A DNA stretch of 64,000 nucleotides from Arthonia radiata (Eukaryota > Ascomycota > Arthoniomycetes > Arthoniales > Arthoniaceae), in NCBI GenBank assembly GCA_002989075.1, contig PSQN01000003.1, positions 558,001 through 622,000 on the forward strand. Reading direction: 5' to 3'. Shown one piece after another: positions 45,345-57,650 of the stretch (positions are counted from its first letter, which is position 1; each line of letters begins with the position of its first letter). A program made the position numbers and the translations under genes. Below the pieces are notes generated by a model. That model was given only the letters and a program-made list of their open reading frames with translations. It did not search any database and was not told the DNA's origin.

Positions 45345-47475
45345 TCCTTCAATCTAAAGAATATAAAGAGCTTCTTAATATTATTAACGCTCTTTAAATA
45401 GAAGGCGTAAGTTATTGTATACTTCTGCTCTAACTTATTGTTACGGACGACTATTTATTAGGTAAGAGTTTAGTGCTCGAAGCAGTGTCCGGTATCCGGT
45501 TTCTAGTAAAAGACAACCTTTATACACACTTTGCTACCGAGCTCGTACTACGACGTAGCGAACAGAAGTAACTTTCTATAAATATTATCTCTAACCTAAA
45601 CTGTTTCGAGAGCGAGAAAGCGGAGCTTATAAACTTTTAAGTATCTAACTTAGGTTCTAAAGAGCTTAGAGAATTAATTAAGTAGGTTAAAAAGACTATA
45701 GACCTTTTTAATAGAAATAGTCGCTTTAGTAAAGATATCCTTAAGATTAATATAACAGAATTTAAGTAGCTAAATCTTATACTTATCGATCTACTTGGTC
45801 TTATTTATACTAAGAACAAGGGCTAGAATAAGACTAACGTTATAGTTATCTCTTTGCTTGTATAATTATATATAAAGAACCCTTATAGTATTATTCTCTA
45901 TTTTATATCGGCTAAGAGTAACTATACTAACTAAGCAATTATATCTTATATCTATAAGGCCGATTTAAATAGGCTTTAGACTCTAAGTATTATTATAAAG
46001 TCTAATAAGCTCAATAAGGGTATAGAGATAAAGAGAAACTATATCGATTTTATTTAATTAAAAAAGACTTATAAATTTTAGCTTAGCTAGTATACTATTA
46101 AGAACTAGAACTTCTATTAAAAAGCCTACTTTAATAAGAAGTAGAATCGTACTAAGGCCGATTTCTTTGCTAGTAGTATGTAGATAGTAGTACCGTGCTA
46201 GCGTATTGGAATTACTACTCTTTAGTCTTAGTTAAGCGCTATTCTTACGGACTAGATTGCCTTATACTTACTAAATATAGCTTAAAATTAAATATAAAAA
46301 TAATAGTATATTAAACGCTCCTTTAAAAGCTAATTACAGCGAGATTAGAATCTTCTAAGCAGCGCCGTTACCTCTTATAGATTATTAAGAGATTCGACTA
46401 TCTTATATAGAAGGCCGTTAAAGGTATATATAGCGACGCGTTCTTTGGTAATACTATAACGAAGCTCGGATACGTTAAACGCCTTTAAGTAGTAGTTTAA
46501 AACGTGTTTCAAGACTTTTTCTAATAAGATATATTATAAGGGCTAGAAGAAAAAGAGTACTAAATTTTACGCTGAAAATGAGCTAGATACTATTATAAGA
46601 ACTATCTTTGTTAAAAAGGTACAGAACTAAATAAAATAAAGTCGTAGTAGAGAATTGTTAGGTACGTTTAACCCTCTAATTATTAGTAACTTATTCTTCT
46701 AACAGTTAAAACGTTAAAAAAGTCTAGTAAATAAGTACTATTGTATACTCTTAGATATAGTATAAGACTATTTTAACCTAATACTGTTCTATATTGTAGA
46801 TAAGGCTACTTACTATACTTTAAGCTAATTTATTTTAGGTTCTAAAGTTAATAAGCTTAAGCTAGTACTATTAGAGAAAGCTACTAAACTTCTATATTCT
46901 ACTAATAAGGGTATCTAATTATATATAACTATTATTTTCCAGATATAGTATAAAAAGCTTGCTACAAGCACTAACAGCGCAATTTAAAGAAGGTATTGTA
47001 TTATTACCTTAGCGTTAATACTAACTTTAAGGCCTTCTAAATTAAAGGTATTTTGAGTATAGTACTACTAAGTATACTTATCTTAAGAATAGAGCAAGAT
47101 ATAGATTTATATACCTATTTAAAGCTAACTAGCTATATAGAGGCTTACTATAAGATACATAAGCAGACTTAATTTAATTTAGACTCTTTTTAAACATAGT
47201 AAGATAATAGATTGCTATATATCTCTTACTAATAATGTTTACTAAGTTGCTATAAAGACTCTAATTAACAATGTTATAGCCTTAGTAAGCGAGTTCTATC
47301 TTCTTAACACGCTATTAGCCTTACTTTTATTTAATTTAATTATAGATATTAAAGATAACGATCTATTAGGTATTATAGACGAATCTCTAGACGTTTAAAG
47401 CTAAAGAGCTAGTACAGCATCTAAGCTTAAAAGTCTTAAGTACGGATTATAGATTCTTTAAAGATTTAGTTGCTA
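45345..47475 (+). pseudogene. RIP-destroyed dynamin-family GTPase gene
   Basis: Pieces of a fungal dynamin-like GTPase can be followed in order on the plus strand. A decayed P-loop leads into 'KSLVLEAVSGIRFLVKDNL' and 'FATELVLRRSEQK' (about 45.46-45.58 kb). Then come 'VSNLGSKELRELIK', 'LILIDLLGLIYTKNKG' (switch/G3 region, about 45.78 kb) and 'ADFFASSMQIVVPC'-like text (about 46.16 kb). Middle-domain text follows ('SRELLGTFNPLIISNLFF', about 46.65 kb), and a GTPase-effector-domain-like end ('LINNVIALVSEFYLLN', about 47.26 kb). Dozens of stops interrupt it. Almost every odd residue can be explained by C-to-T or G-to-A change. Living relatives are dynamin-type membrane-remodelling GTPases. Gypsy copy B is inserted about 115 bp after its last recognisable part. 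Confidence 0.75.
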
Positions 47476-47589
47476 TTGTATTAGAGGCACGTATCCTTAA
47501 CTTTTACTAGTTCTTGTTTACTTACTTATAAGCTGTTTATAGCGAGCAACAATAAAGAGCTACTTAGTAATATAGTCTCTAACTTTAAT

Positions 47590-48038
47590 TGTAACGCCGG
47601 TCGCTGGGAGAACCGAACTAAGGCTCACTTACCTTATATGCTTATCGACCTTAGTAGTAGTTATCTTGTGTACTAAAGACTAAAAGGCAGAAGAGGCGAG
47701 ATAGATTATAGAAGGTAAGAGGGGCTTAACTAAAGTAGACAGAAGATAAAGTATGTTACTTAAATATAGTTAAGAAACTTATATTTAAATGTTAAGTTAA
47801 TAAACTAAAGTTAACTCTAAGATCGGCTATTAGTCTAGCTATATAGTTTAAGGTATAAAGGTATATTCTCTGTATTTAATAGTCTTAACAATCTCTTTGT
47901 CGCGTAGTCGGAATTCTATTGCGATATAGCGACGTTGCTAATATCGCTATATCGAAGTTATCGGGTATACTGTATAATATTTTAATAAGGCTGGCTGCGC
48001 TCAGCTCTATACTAGCTAAACATAGTAAGATTGTAATA
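47590..48038 (-). repeat. 3' LTR of Gypsy copy B (449 bp)
   Basis: It starts TGTAACGCCGG and ends GTAATA, where copy A ends GTAACA. It pairs with 54430-54878 at equal length. Confidence 0.9.
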
Positions 48039-51000
48039 TAAGATCTCCTCTTTAAGACTAGTCGTCCTTAACGGCTCTAGAAACATTAAAACTTCGTTGT
48101 TGCTCTATAATAGATTTAATTCTATAAGTCGTTATATTTAAAGTTAAGAAGGCTTCTAACGCTAATAAAGCGCTTAAGATTAATATTGTTCTTACTAAAG
48201 TTTATAGTCGAGAGATGCCTCTGTGTTTCCGTTGCTCTTATCTAGATAAGAAGTATATTCTAAAGTTTAGAAAGGTATCGTATTTTGTGTATATTTGCGA
48301 TAAGAAGTTGTATAACGTTTGCTTATCGTTAGAGAATGGTTAGTTTTTATCCTACGTTCGTTTCCTTTAGGTTAGTGTTAACTTATTTTAGCTTAGAGTA
48401 TCCGTTCTCAGTACTTACAGGTGTTGGATGCCCTCTAGGGGCAACGTAAGTGTTTAATAGAAGAAAAGGAAGTCGTTCGTACGGCGAAAAGATCGTACGA
48501 AGCTATTAAAGTGGCGATTGTAGATTTAGAGAAGAAGCTTAAAAGATTACGCGTTTAGACGCAGAGTAAAATAGATTAGAATAATATATTATTCGAGAAA
48601 GAATGGCTAGCGGCTATGTTCGATAGTAATATTATAGATATATCGAATAGTTTAAGTATAGACTTGCATAATAATCTGTATCTAGAGTTAGGTAGTAGGC
48701 TACTAATATAGTAGACTAGTTTGTTTATAGATAACCTAGGTGTCGGTATAGTATACTAGATAGTAGATTAGAGTGTTAGTACTGCTACAACTAATTAACC
48801 TTCTAGTTTCAATATTATTAAATAGTGTCTTTATAGTTAGTTAGGTTTCGTTCTAGTTCCTATTAATTTTTATGTTTAAAATATCCTTTCTATTTTATAA
48901 GATACTGTTGTTTGCCTCGATGTTGTTTATAAGCTTAAATCGTTTTAACCTTATACTTAGGTTCTTAATTATTAAAAAGGATTTCTAAGTTGGATTGTTC
49001 TACTCTTCGAGAGTAGGCTAGTTTTAACAGCGCTATATAGAATATAGAGTGTATTCTTATTGTCTTTAGGAGTTTACGTTTAAATATTACGGGTCCTAAT
49101 TACTATAAGATTTTAAACGGTTTTGTTTTAATATAGTTAAGTTTCTTACTTAGTCTGATAGTCTTTATATTTCTTATAAGTAAGTAAGCTCTTTCCCCCT
49201 CTTTTATGCTTGTATTTAGGGTAGTTTTTAACTTATTATATTATTTTCTTGTTTGTTCGTTAATAAACTTGCTGTCTAACTTTAACTATTAGTATAGAGT
49301 TTTTATGCTTGTAGCTATTTGTATAGCTAATTCGTTTTCTGTGTTGTTCTGTAATTGTCTTCTTTAAAGAGGGTAATAGCTATATAAGGTATAAAACAGA
49401 GTTATTTTACTTATATTATTCTTTGTATTATTGTACGCGGCTTACGCTACTAATAATAATTGTATCTAGTCGTTTTACTAGTAGTTAATGTATACTCAGA
49501 GATACTGTTCTAGTGTTTAATTTGTTCGTTCCGTTTGTTTGTCTGTCTGCAGATAGAACGACGTAGACATTTTCTATTTTGTTTCTAGTTATTGTATTAG
49601 AGATATTTAAAACTGTAAGACGAATTTTTTGTCTCTGTCTAAGATAATTCTTTGTAGTTAACTATAGTTTGCTAGAATAATCCGAAGGAATATATATACT
49701 AATTGTTCTAAATTGTTAGCTTTCTTGTAAGATACAAAGTACGCGTACTTTATTAGTTTATCGTATATAACAAGGATAGCGTTGTAAGCTACTTCTATAA
49801 GTAGATCCTTAGATATTAGTAGCTTAGTAATAAAGTCTAGTAAGACTATATACTATAGCCTCTTAGATATTTTTAGTGGCTGTAGTTTACCGTATAGTAA
49901 ATGTTTTGGGTGCTTTGTTCTTGCGTATATATTGTATTCTCGAATATAATTCTCGACGTAGTGTTGGATTCTTAGGATATAGTAGGTTCTTATAATCTTT
50001 TCTATAGTATTGTCGATGCTCTTGTGTCCCTTTGTTGGGTTATTATAAAAGTTATCGATAATATATTAGATTAGATTCCTTAGGATATAGATTTTATCTT
50101 AAAATTTGTAATATTTCTTGTTGTTCTTTATTAGCCCTTAGTGTCGTTTCTTGTTTTTCTAGTAGGTTTTAGAGTCGTTTAAGATGTCTGGAATTTGGTT
50201 GTCTAGTTTAATAACAAACTTAGTTATTATAGCTAATTAATTGTATCTAATCTCGTTATTGTATTCTTAGAATATTGCGTGCTCGACGTGTTCCTTGTTG
50301 TTAAGGTAATTGGAACGTCGGCTTAGAGCATCGGCTCTATTGTTCTCGAAACTCTTCTTGTAGGTAATAATAAAGTTGTATAAAGCTATAGTTTTTAACT
50401 ATCTAACTTGTCTGCAGTTAAGTTTCTTTATCGTTATAAAGTAAGTTAGGTTCTTATAGTCTATATATACTATAATTGTATAGTTTGCTTCTTTTAAGTA
50501 AGCTCGCTATATTTTGAATGCTGCTATAATAGCTAAAAGCTCTTTATTGTAAATGTTATAGTTCTGTTCTGTAAGTAATATTTTTTTTAAGTAGAAAGCT
50601 ACTAATCTAAGCTTTCTTCCTTTATTATTCTATCTTATATATACTTTAATTGTATAGTCTAACGCGTCTATTTTTATAATAATCGGTAGGTTAGAGTTAA
50701 ATATTACTAATACGGGCTCAATCTTAAAAGCTTCTTTAAGCCCTTTAAATACTAATTGTTCTTTCTATGTCTAGAAAAATTCTATCAATTATTTTGTCTG
50801 TTAAGACAGCGGTGCTGTAATTCGACTAAAGTTGGATATTTATTGCCTGTAGTAGTTAGCAAAACTAAAAAACTGCTGCAATTATTTTATATTCTTTAGT
50901 GTAGACTAGATTAGAACGGATTAAATCTTCGAATCTTTTATTTAGAGACCGTACTCGATAATTATAAATCTAAGAAATTCGACAGATTGTTAATAAAACT

Positions 51001-54000
51001 GGGTTTTCTCGATATTAATTTGTAAATCGGTACGCGCTAAGTTTTCTAATACCTTTTTAATATATTTCTTATGTTCTTCTAGTATATAGCTATATACTAG
51101 GATATCGTTTAGATAAGTAGTTATAAATATATTTGGGTAATCGCTAAGTATATTGTTAATTAGTTTCTAAAATAATGCTGGTGCGTTTATTAGCCTAAAG
51201 GGTATAACGCAATACTTAAAAAGTCTGTGTCTTATATAGAAGGCTGTTTTCTATTCTTTACCTTTCTTTATATAAATTAAGTTATAGGCTTCTCGTAGGT
51301 TAAACTTAGTAGACTATTGCGCGTTATACAATTAGTCTGTTATTTTGTCGATATATAATAAAGAATATCGATTTTTAATAGTTACTCTATTTAATTGACT
51401 ATAATTTATATAGAGTCGTAGTTTACTATTCTTCTTCAGTACGAAGAGTATTAGGTATTCGGCTAGTAATGTTAATTTTTAAATAAATTCTTTCTTAAGA
51501 TTTTTATTGAGATAGTCGCGGAGCGCTTAATTTTCTACTTTTAATAGAAAGTATATTAAACCGAATATTGGCGTCTTACCTTCTTATAAAGGTATTATAT
51601 AATCTTACGGTTTGTGTTCTAAGAGAGCTGAGTTTGGCTTAGTTTTCTTAAACAGGTATTAGAATTGATTGTATTTCTCGGGTATCTTAGTAATTAACTA
51701 AGTACTTGTTGTTGTATAGAATCGTTAGCGTATAGTTGTCTCTTGTTTATACTTATATATAGTTAGCTATAGACAAGATACTGCGTTAGACTTCTCTTAT
51801 AGAATGTTTAAGTATCGAAGTATAATAGTGCTAACCTGTATAAGTTCTTTATCGCGCTCCTTGTTCTTACTACTAAAAATAGCTTATAGAATATTTATTC
51901 TGTAGAACGACTCTTATTTAAAGTGCTTATATTTAGTAAAGAGGAGTTTTTTAGTTCTTTAATCTACTTTTAGGTTATATTGTTGTAACTAAGGTATACT
52001 TAGTACAGAGTAATACTGGTTAATATCTACAATATTATAAGTAATTTCTTCTTAATAGTCTTTAATTATTATATCTGTTAACAAAGTCTTGTAGTCGACT
52101 CTTCCCTCTACCTCTTAAAATTTAGACAGTGTATAGAGTAATTTCTTCTTTTGTGTTTATATTTGACACTCTTTAATATAGCGTATTAAGATAAAGTTGC
52201 CTATTGCGCCCAAATTAATTATAATTTTAATGTTTCTATAGTTTATTGTTACTTAAGTATGTAGATATGTTTTATAAGAGACCGAGCTCGCACAGAGCTA
52301 GGCTTCTAAAGGGTTTAACCGTTAAACAGGCCGATACTACTGCTCTTAAAGTAGTTAGCTTAGTCTTTTTTCTATTAATTATATACATTTTAGAGTATTC
52401 TAGATACCGGAACCTATTATTAGTTAATCTACTATAAGAATTTCTATATAAGGTGTTTTAGTACTGTCTTTATTATAACGTTTAGTTTGTCGTTTACAAT
52501 CTCTACCTTAATTATGCAACTATCGCTAGTTAAAACCTATTGTGTCTGTAGGTTGTATATTGTTAGTTAAAGATATTAGTACTAACTATATAATTCTAAA
52601 CCTTTAATAAGGTAGTTTACTAGTTGTTGTAGGCGTAAGTAAATGTATCTTAGAATATTATTAATATCTCTATTAGCGCTTAAATTTCTATTGTAGAAGG
52701 CTAACTAACAAAGTCTCTATATTATTCCTTTCCAACGAATTAGAGTTTGTTCTTTCTAGTTAGTATCGTTCTTAAGCAAGAATTTTGTACTATTAGAATC
52801 TATATTTTTGTCCTTAAGTCGTTGTCTTGTCTATAACGCATCGTAGCTGCTATCTTACTTAGCCTCTACAATCTGTTCTTTCTTAAATTTCCCTTAAGTT
52901 TCTAGATAAGGTAACCTAGATCTTTCTCGGGTAAGGCCTAGTTCTTGTATTAAACCTTGTTTTAAAGATATCGGTTTTCTTAGCTATTATTCTGACCCCA
53001 ATTTGTCGGGTTTATAGATCGTACAATCGTTATCGTAGTATACAGTCTAGAATAGTGTTTCGTATAGTACAACGGTATCTTATACCTACTACCTTGAAAT
53101 AGTACGGTTAATATTGTTTCAGTTCTATAGACTTTATTGTTTCTATTTTATTTGTCGTTTCTTTGTTTCTTCCTATAACTTAATGTCTGTGTCTAAGTTT
53201 TTATATAAGTTAAATAAGTTCTACTCATTGTATTTCTTGTTGAAAGAAACCTAGTGAGTGTCTTTCTAGTTACAGAAGGTGCTCTAGTAGACGTTTCTTT
53301 GCTTCTTAGTTAGTTTAGTAACGTACTTATACTAGTTCTAAATAGTCTTCTATAAGAGACCTAATTCTTAAAAGGAACAATCTCCGGTTAGGTCTATATA
53401 CTAGCGGTCGGAGAAGGCTGCTAGTAATTCTATCGCCTTATTGCGACCGTTGTTCTCTTATATCTAAGTAGTTATATTAAACTATTGTCGTAGGAAATAG
53501 AGTTTCTAAGGTCGATTGTTGTGTTCGTTTCTACCAATACTGTTAAACTGTTATTCTTTAAAACAGTATTCTTTAACTTAATACTCTAGTTTTCCGTAAT
53601 ACAAGTATAGCTTGTTCTTTATTCTGTATTCTTGTTCCTAGTTGTTTAGTTTTTCTCGAAGCTTTATAAAATTTAACTCTATTGAATCGCCTTAGTTTTA
53701 TCGAGAGTTTGCTCGATTCTTTGTTTTATAGAACCTATTAGTAGGGTTACCCTTCTTTTCTATTTATCTTTTAAAGTTGCTGTCGTCGATCTTCTTTGCT
53801 CGTTGTATAAAGTTATTAAGATTATTAAACTTCTCTTTACGAATATAAATTATTTTTTTAATATAATTTTTGAGTCTGTCGTAGAAAGTCTCAATAAGGG
53901 GTTTCTTATTCTATTCTATTTAGTTAGCATACTATATAAATTTGGCAGCGTATCTGCTCGCTGGTCCTATTTGCTTAAGATTCTAAAGCTTCTTAATAGT

Positions 54001-54429
54001 AACGTATCTAGCGTCGGTTAGTCTAAAGATTTTATAAAGCTTCTTCTAAAAGAAGACGAAGCTAGTAAAGAACTCGTCGGTATTCTCGTACCTACTCTTT
54101 ATTGAGGTAAATAAGAAATTATCGAAGTAATACTTAATCTACTTATAAGCATCTCTGTCTATATAAAAGGTAGCGAATAGAACTATAGTAGTATTGTTTA
54201 GAAACTAGTTTTTATAAGTTTTAAAGTATACGGCTAGGTGTATTAAAAATAAAGTAACTTTAAAACGTTTATCTAAGAAGCTTTTTTCTATCTTAGTGTT
54301 AACGTTTAATATCTTACTCGTACTAGCTATTCTGTTGGCTAACCTATCCGTAGCGTTGCGGCTATTGAATGCCGAAGTAGTAGATATAATTAATCTACTT
54401 TCTCTACTTTTATAGCGAGTCTATTAAAG

Positions 54430-54878
54430 TATAACGCCGGTCGCTAAGAGAACCGAACTAAGGCTTACTTACCTTATATACTTATCGACCTTAGTAGTAG
54501 TTATCTTGTATACTAGAGACTAAAAGATAGAAGAGACGAGATAGATTATAGAAGATAAGAGGGGCTTAACTAAAGTAGATAGAAGGTAAAGTACGTTATT
54601 TAAATATAGTTAAGAAACTTATATTTAAATATTAAGTTAATAAACTAAAGTCTATTCTAAGGTTAGCCATTAATTTAGCTATATAGTCTAAAGTATAAAG
54701 ATATATCTTCTATATTTAATAGTCCTAACAATCCCTTTGTCGCGTAGTCGGGATTCTATTGTAATATAGCGACGTTGCTAACGTCGCTATATTAGAGTCG
54801 TCGGATATACTGTATAATACTCTAATAAGGCTGGCTGCGCTTAGCTCTGTACTAGCCGGACGTAGTAAGATTGTAATA
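54430..54878 (-). repeat. 5' LTR of Gypsy copy B (449 bp)
   Basis: It starts TATAACGCCGG and ends GTAATA, followed at once by the TTAAT target duplication. Confidence 0.9.
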
Positions 54879-55001
54879 TTAATTATAAGTACTAGAATTA
54901 AGCTATTTAAGCTAGAATAGTAGAAAATAAGGAAAAGTTATAAGATAGTTAAATTAACCTTAACAACGTAGAAGACGTATAGACTATACTAGTAGAGATA
55001 C

Positions 55002-55197
55002 TGTAATCTGGGTATAGATCAGAAAGCAGTTAGATAGCAAAAAGGGTCTAAATAGGCTCTACTAGTGTTCAAGCTAATTATTAAGGAGACCAGAAAGAGA
55101 TACGTCTACTAGAGGAAAGATATTCTCTTAAGATTGTAGCCTTCTTAAATAGACAATATTCCGTTCTAATTTGCTATTAGAACGTTTATATATTATA
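55002..55197 (-). repeat. 3' LTR of Gypsy element D (196 bp)
   Basis: It starts TGTAATCTGGG and aligns without gaps to 62746-62941; most differences are transitions. Confidence 0.92.
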
Positions 55198-55399
55198 ACT
55201 ATCTTCCTCCTTAAGGAGAATCGCTCTCGATCTAGGTGCAATATACTATCTCTATCGTACCTTCTATTTATTGTCTTACGTAGAGCAATAACCTCGTTAA
55301 AAATCTACTGGCTTATGTCTACGTTTAGTCGGAAAAAGAGTAATGTTGCTTACTATTATTCTATACGTCGTTTAGTGCTAGTTTTCTATAGCACTAAGT

Positions 55400-57650
55400 T
55401 ATAGTACTAAGCTCTATTTTTAATTTAAAGCTCCTAAGCCTAAGTTATAAGCTTGGTAGTAAGGTTATATATTATTTTTATCTAATTTTATATTCTTTTG
55501 TATACTCTTATATACGCTTTTACCGATTAATTGCCTCTATAGGTAGTAGTAACCTATATAAATAGGCTTCTTTACTTCTATATTAGTATCTATAGGGGGA
55601 AGCTTTGTTATTAGTACCTAACAATAGATATAAAATAAGGCTCTTACTCTTTTAAACTTTCTCTTTCTTTCTTTAATATTATTATACTCTTTTACTTAGT
55701 CTATAAGCTTCTCTTCTTTAATAGGCCTTTACTTTTCTTCTTAAGTAATAAGTTTATAGCTAATTTAGTGTTAAATTGCCTTTAATTTGCCTTTATAATC
55801 TCTACTATATTAAGTTTTAACTTTATTAATAAATTCGCTGCTAGAGCAAGCTCTTCTAAAGCGCTAACTTGCTACTTAACTTACGGCATTAAGGACTTTA
55901 AAGCCGCTGTTAATTTTAAAGCTCTTCTTTATAACGCTCGTAAAAAGAAAACTTTTAAGATTGCTTTACTAATTTCTAAATTATCTACGGCTTCTTTTAG
56001 TCTACGCTCTTTTAAACTAGATAGCGTATCTCTAACTTTTATAACTCTTTATAAGTTTACTATCTCTTATTGCTTTATTTTAGTCTAACTATTAGTATTC
56101 TAGCTTATTAAAAGCGTTACGTCTATAAAAACGACTCCAACGATAATAAGATTGTTCGTTCTCTCTATTACTACGGTACTGCTTATAAGCCCGAGTCGTC
56201 TACAAAGTCTTGCTGGTTTGCCTCCTTAAATTCTACTTTTTGCGCTGTATCTGCGTTAATTTAGCCTTAGCTAGAGGCTTACGTCTTAGTATACTACTAT
56301 TGTATAAAGGTCTTGTTTAGCGATATAGCTGTACGTAGTAGTCTTTCTATAAACTCTAATTTTAAGTATTATAAGGACTAAACCTGCGAGTAGCCTAAAA
56401 AACAGTATACTAAGTATACCCGCTATACTAATATTAAGAGGTCGAAAGACAAGTATAAGATAGTAAGTCTAATACTCTTTTATTTTAAGTACTAATTGAC
56501 CCTATATTAACGTATACTAGGTCTCTACTTAATAAAGATATACCTATAACCTTCTCGTACGCGTTAACTTTTTCTTAACCTTTAGCGAGGACGTCTAAAA
56601 TAACAAAGAGTCTTTTTATAACGACTATTTTACTTTACTTCGCGCTTTTTGCGTTTAGCTGTAGACTTAGTAGCGCGGTCTAGGTACTAAGTCGGTTGAG
56701 TAGGCCGATACTAACAATTTTAAGTACATTAAGGCGCTATATTAGAGCTTCGATTCTAATATAAGGTTGTACGGCCCTTAGCCGTCTATAAATAAGGCCT
56801 CTTATAAGCTAGCTATAGTAGATTTAGTTAATTAGATTTAGAACCGTATTAACGATAGTCGCGACTAGGTTAAGTAGTATTATACCGCCGATTCGTACTA
56901 ACTTCGGTGCTAGTTTAGATAGTCTTTTTGTAGTTTTCTGTCTTTTATTCGGCTAGAATTTTAATCTATATAAGTAGTTTTCCTTAGCCTATCGGAATAG
57001 TTCTATATTTTCTTTCTGTATAAGTCTTATTTTAGCTTTCTTATAGCTTAAGCTTTATAATTATATATAAATAGTCTTAAGGTTTAATACTATACTAATT
57101 CTATGTTCTAAACTATACTTAAGATAATCTACCTTCTCTTTAGCGTTATATTGTAGGCTAATTGCATAGGCTTGTAGTTCTTTCTTATCTACGTTGTCTA
57201 GTTTATCTTAGACACTTGCCTCTCGGCTTAGCGTCTTTACGCTTCTTAAATTACTTAAGGACGTTAGAGTCTTTAAGATATGTCCGCGGCTCTATTATGT
57301 TATTTACCTTTAACTATCTTTACTACTTAGTTCAATATTAGTCTTTATTCTTAATCTTAAAGCAAATCGCCTTAACGAGCTATTTTTTACTACTATCGAC
57401 TTTAATCGGACTAGACGGTTTTGTACCAGGTCGACGGCAATATAGCTCTAGTAAGAATACATAGAAGATAGAGTAGATGCGGTAGAAGTTTAGTAGTGCT
57501 AGCTAGTAAGCTTATTTACCTACTTTCTTAAGGATTCTAAATAGTTCTAAGCTTCGATTGTTAAGCTTCTTTATTGGCCTCTTTGTCTTAAGGTTCTTTA
57601 ACGATAGTAGCACTAAGTTACCTACTATATAGTATTTTAGTGTATACTTA
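55400..57650 (+). other. extra 3' region of Gypsy element D with antisense coding-like text (fossil)
   Basis: Between the integrase end and the 3' LTR lie about 2.3 kb that gag-pol does not explain. The plus strand, opposite to gag-pol, shows long protein-like runs such as 'KASYKLAIVDLVNQIQNRI' near 56.8 kb. The position and polarity match the antisense Cys-rich region of copies A and B, but no sequence likeness between them is visible. It is decayed and its function is unknown. Confidence 0.4.

Larger units (their letters stand above)
47590..54878 (-). mobile_element. Ty3/Gypsy LTR retrotransposon copy B, structurally full length (fossil)
   Basis: This 7,289-bp element has equal 449-bp LTRs and is flanked by the 5-bp target duplication TTAAT (47585-47589 and 54879-54883). 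Its inside is collinear with copy A: decayed gag near the right LTR, zinc knuckle, protease, reverse transcriptase, RNase H and integrase running leftward, with the antisense Cys-rich region at about 48.2 kb. A purine tract next to the left LTR confirms minus-strand orientation. It is far more AT-rich than A and broken in very many places, so it is older or more strongly RIP-mutated. The LTR half away from the shared start differs from that of A. Confidence 0.92.
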
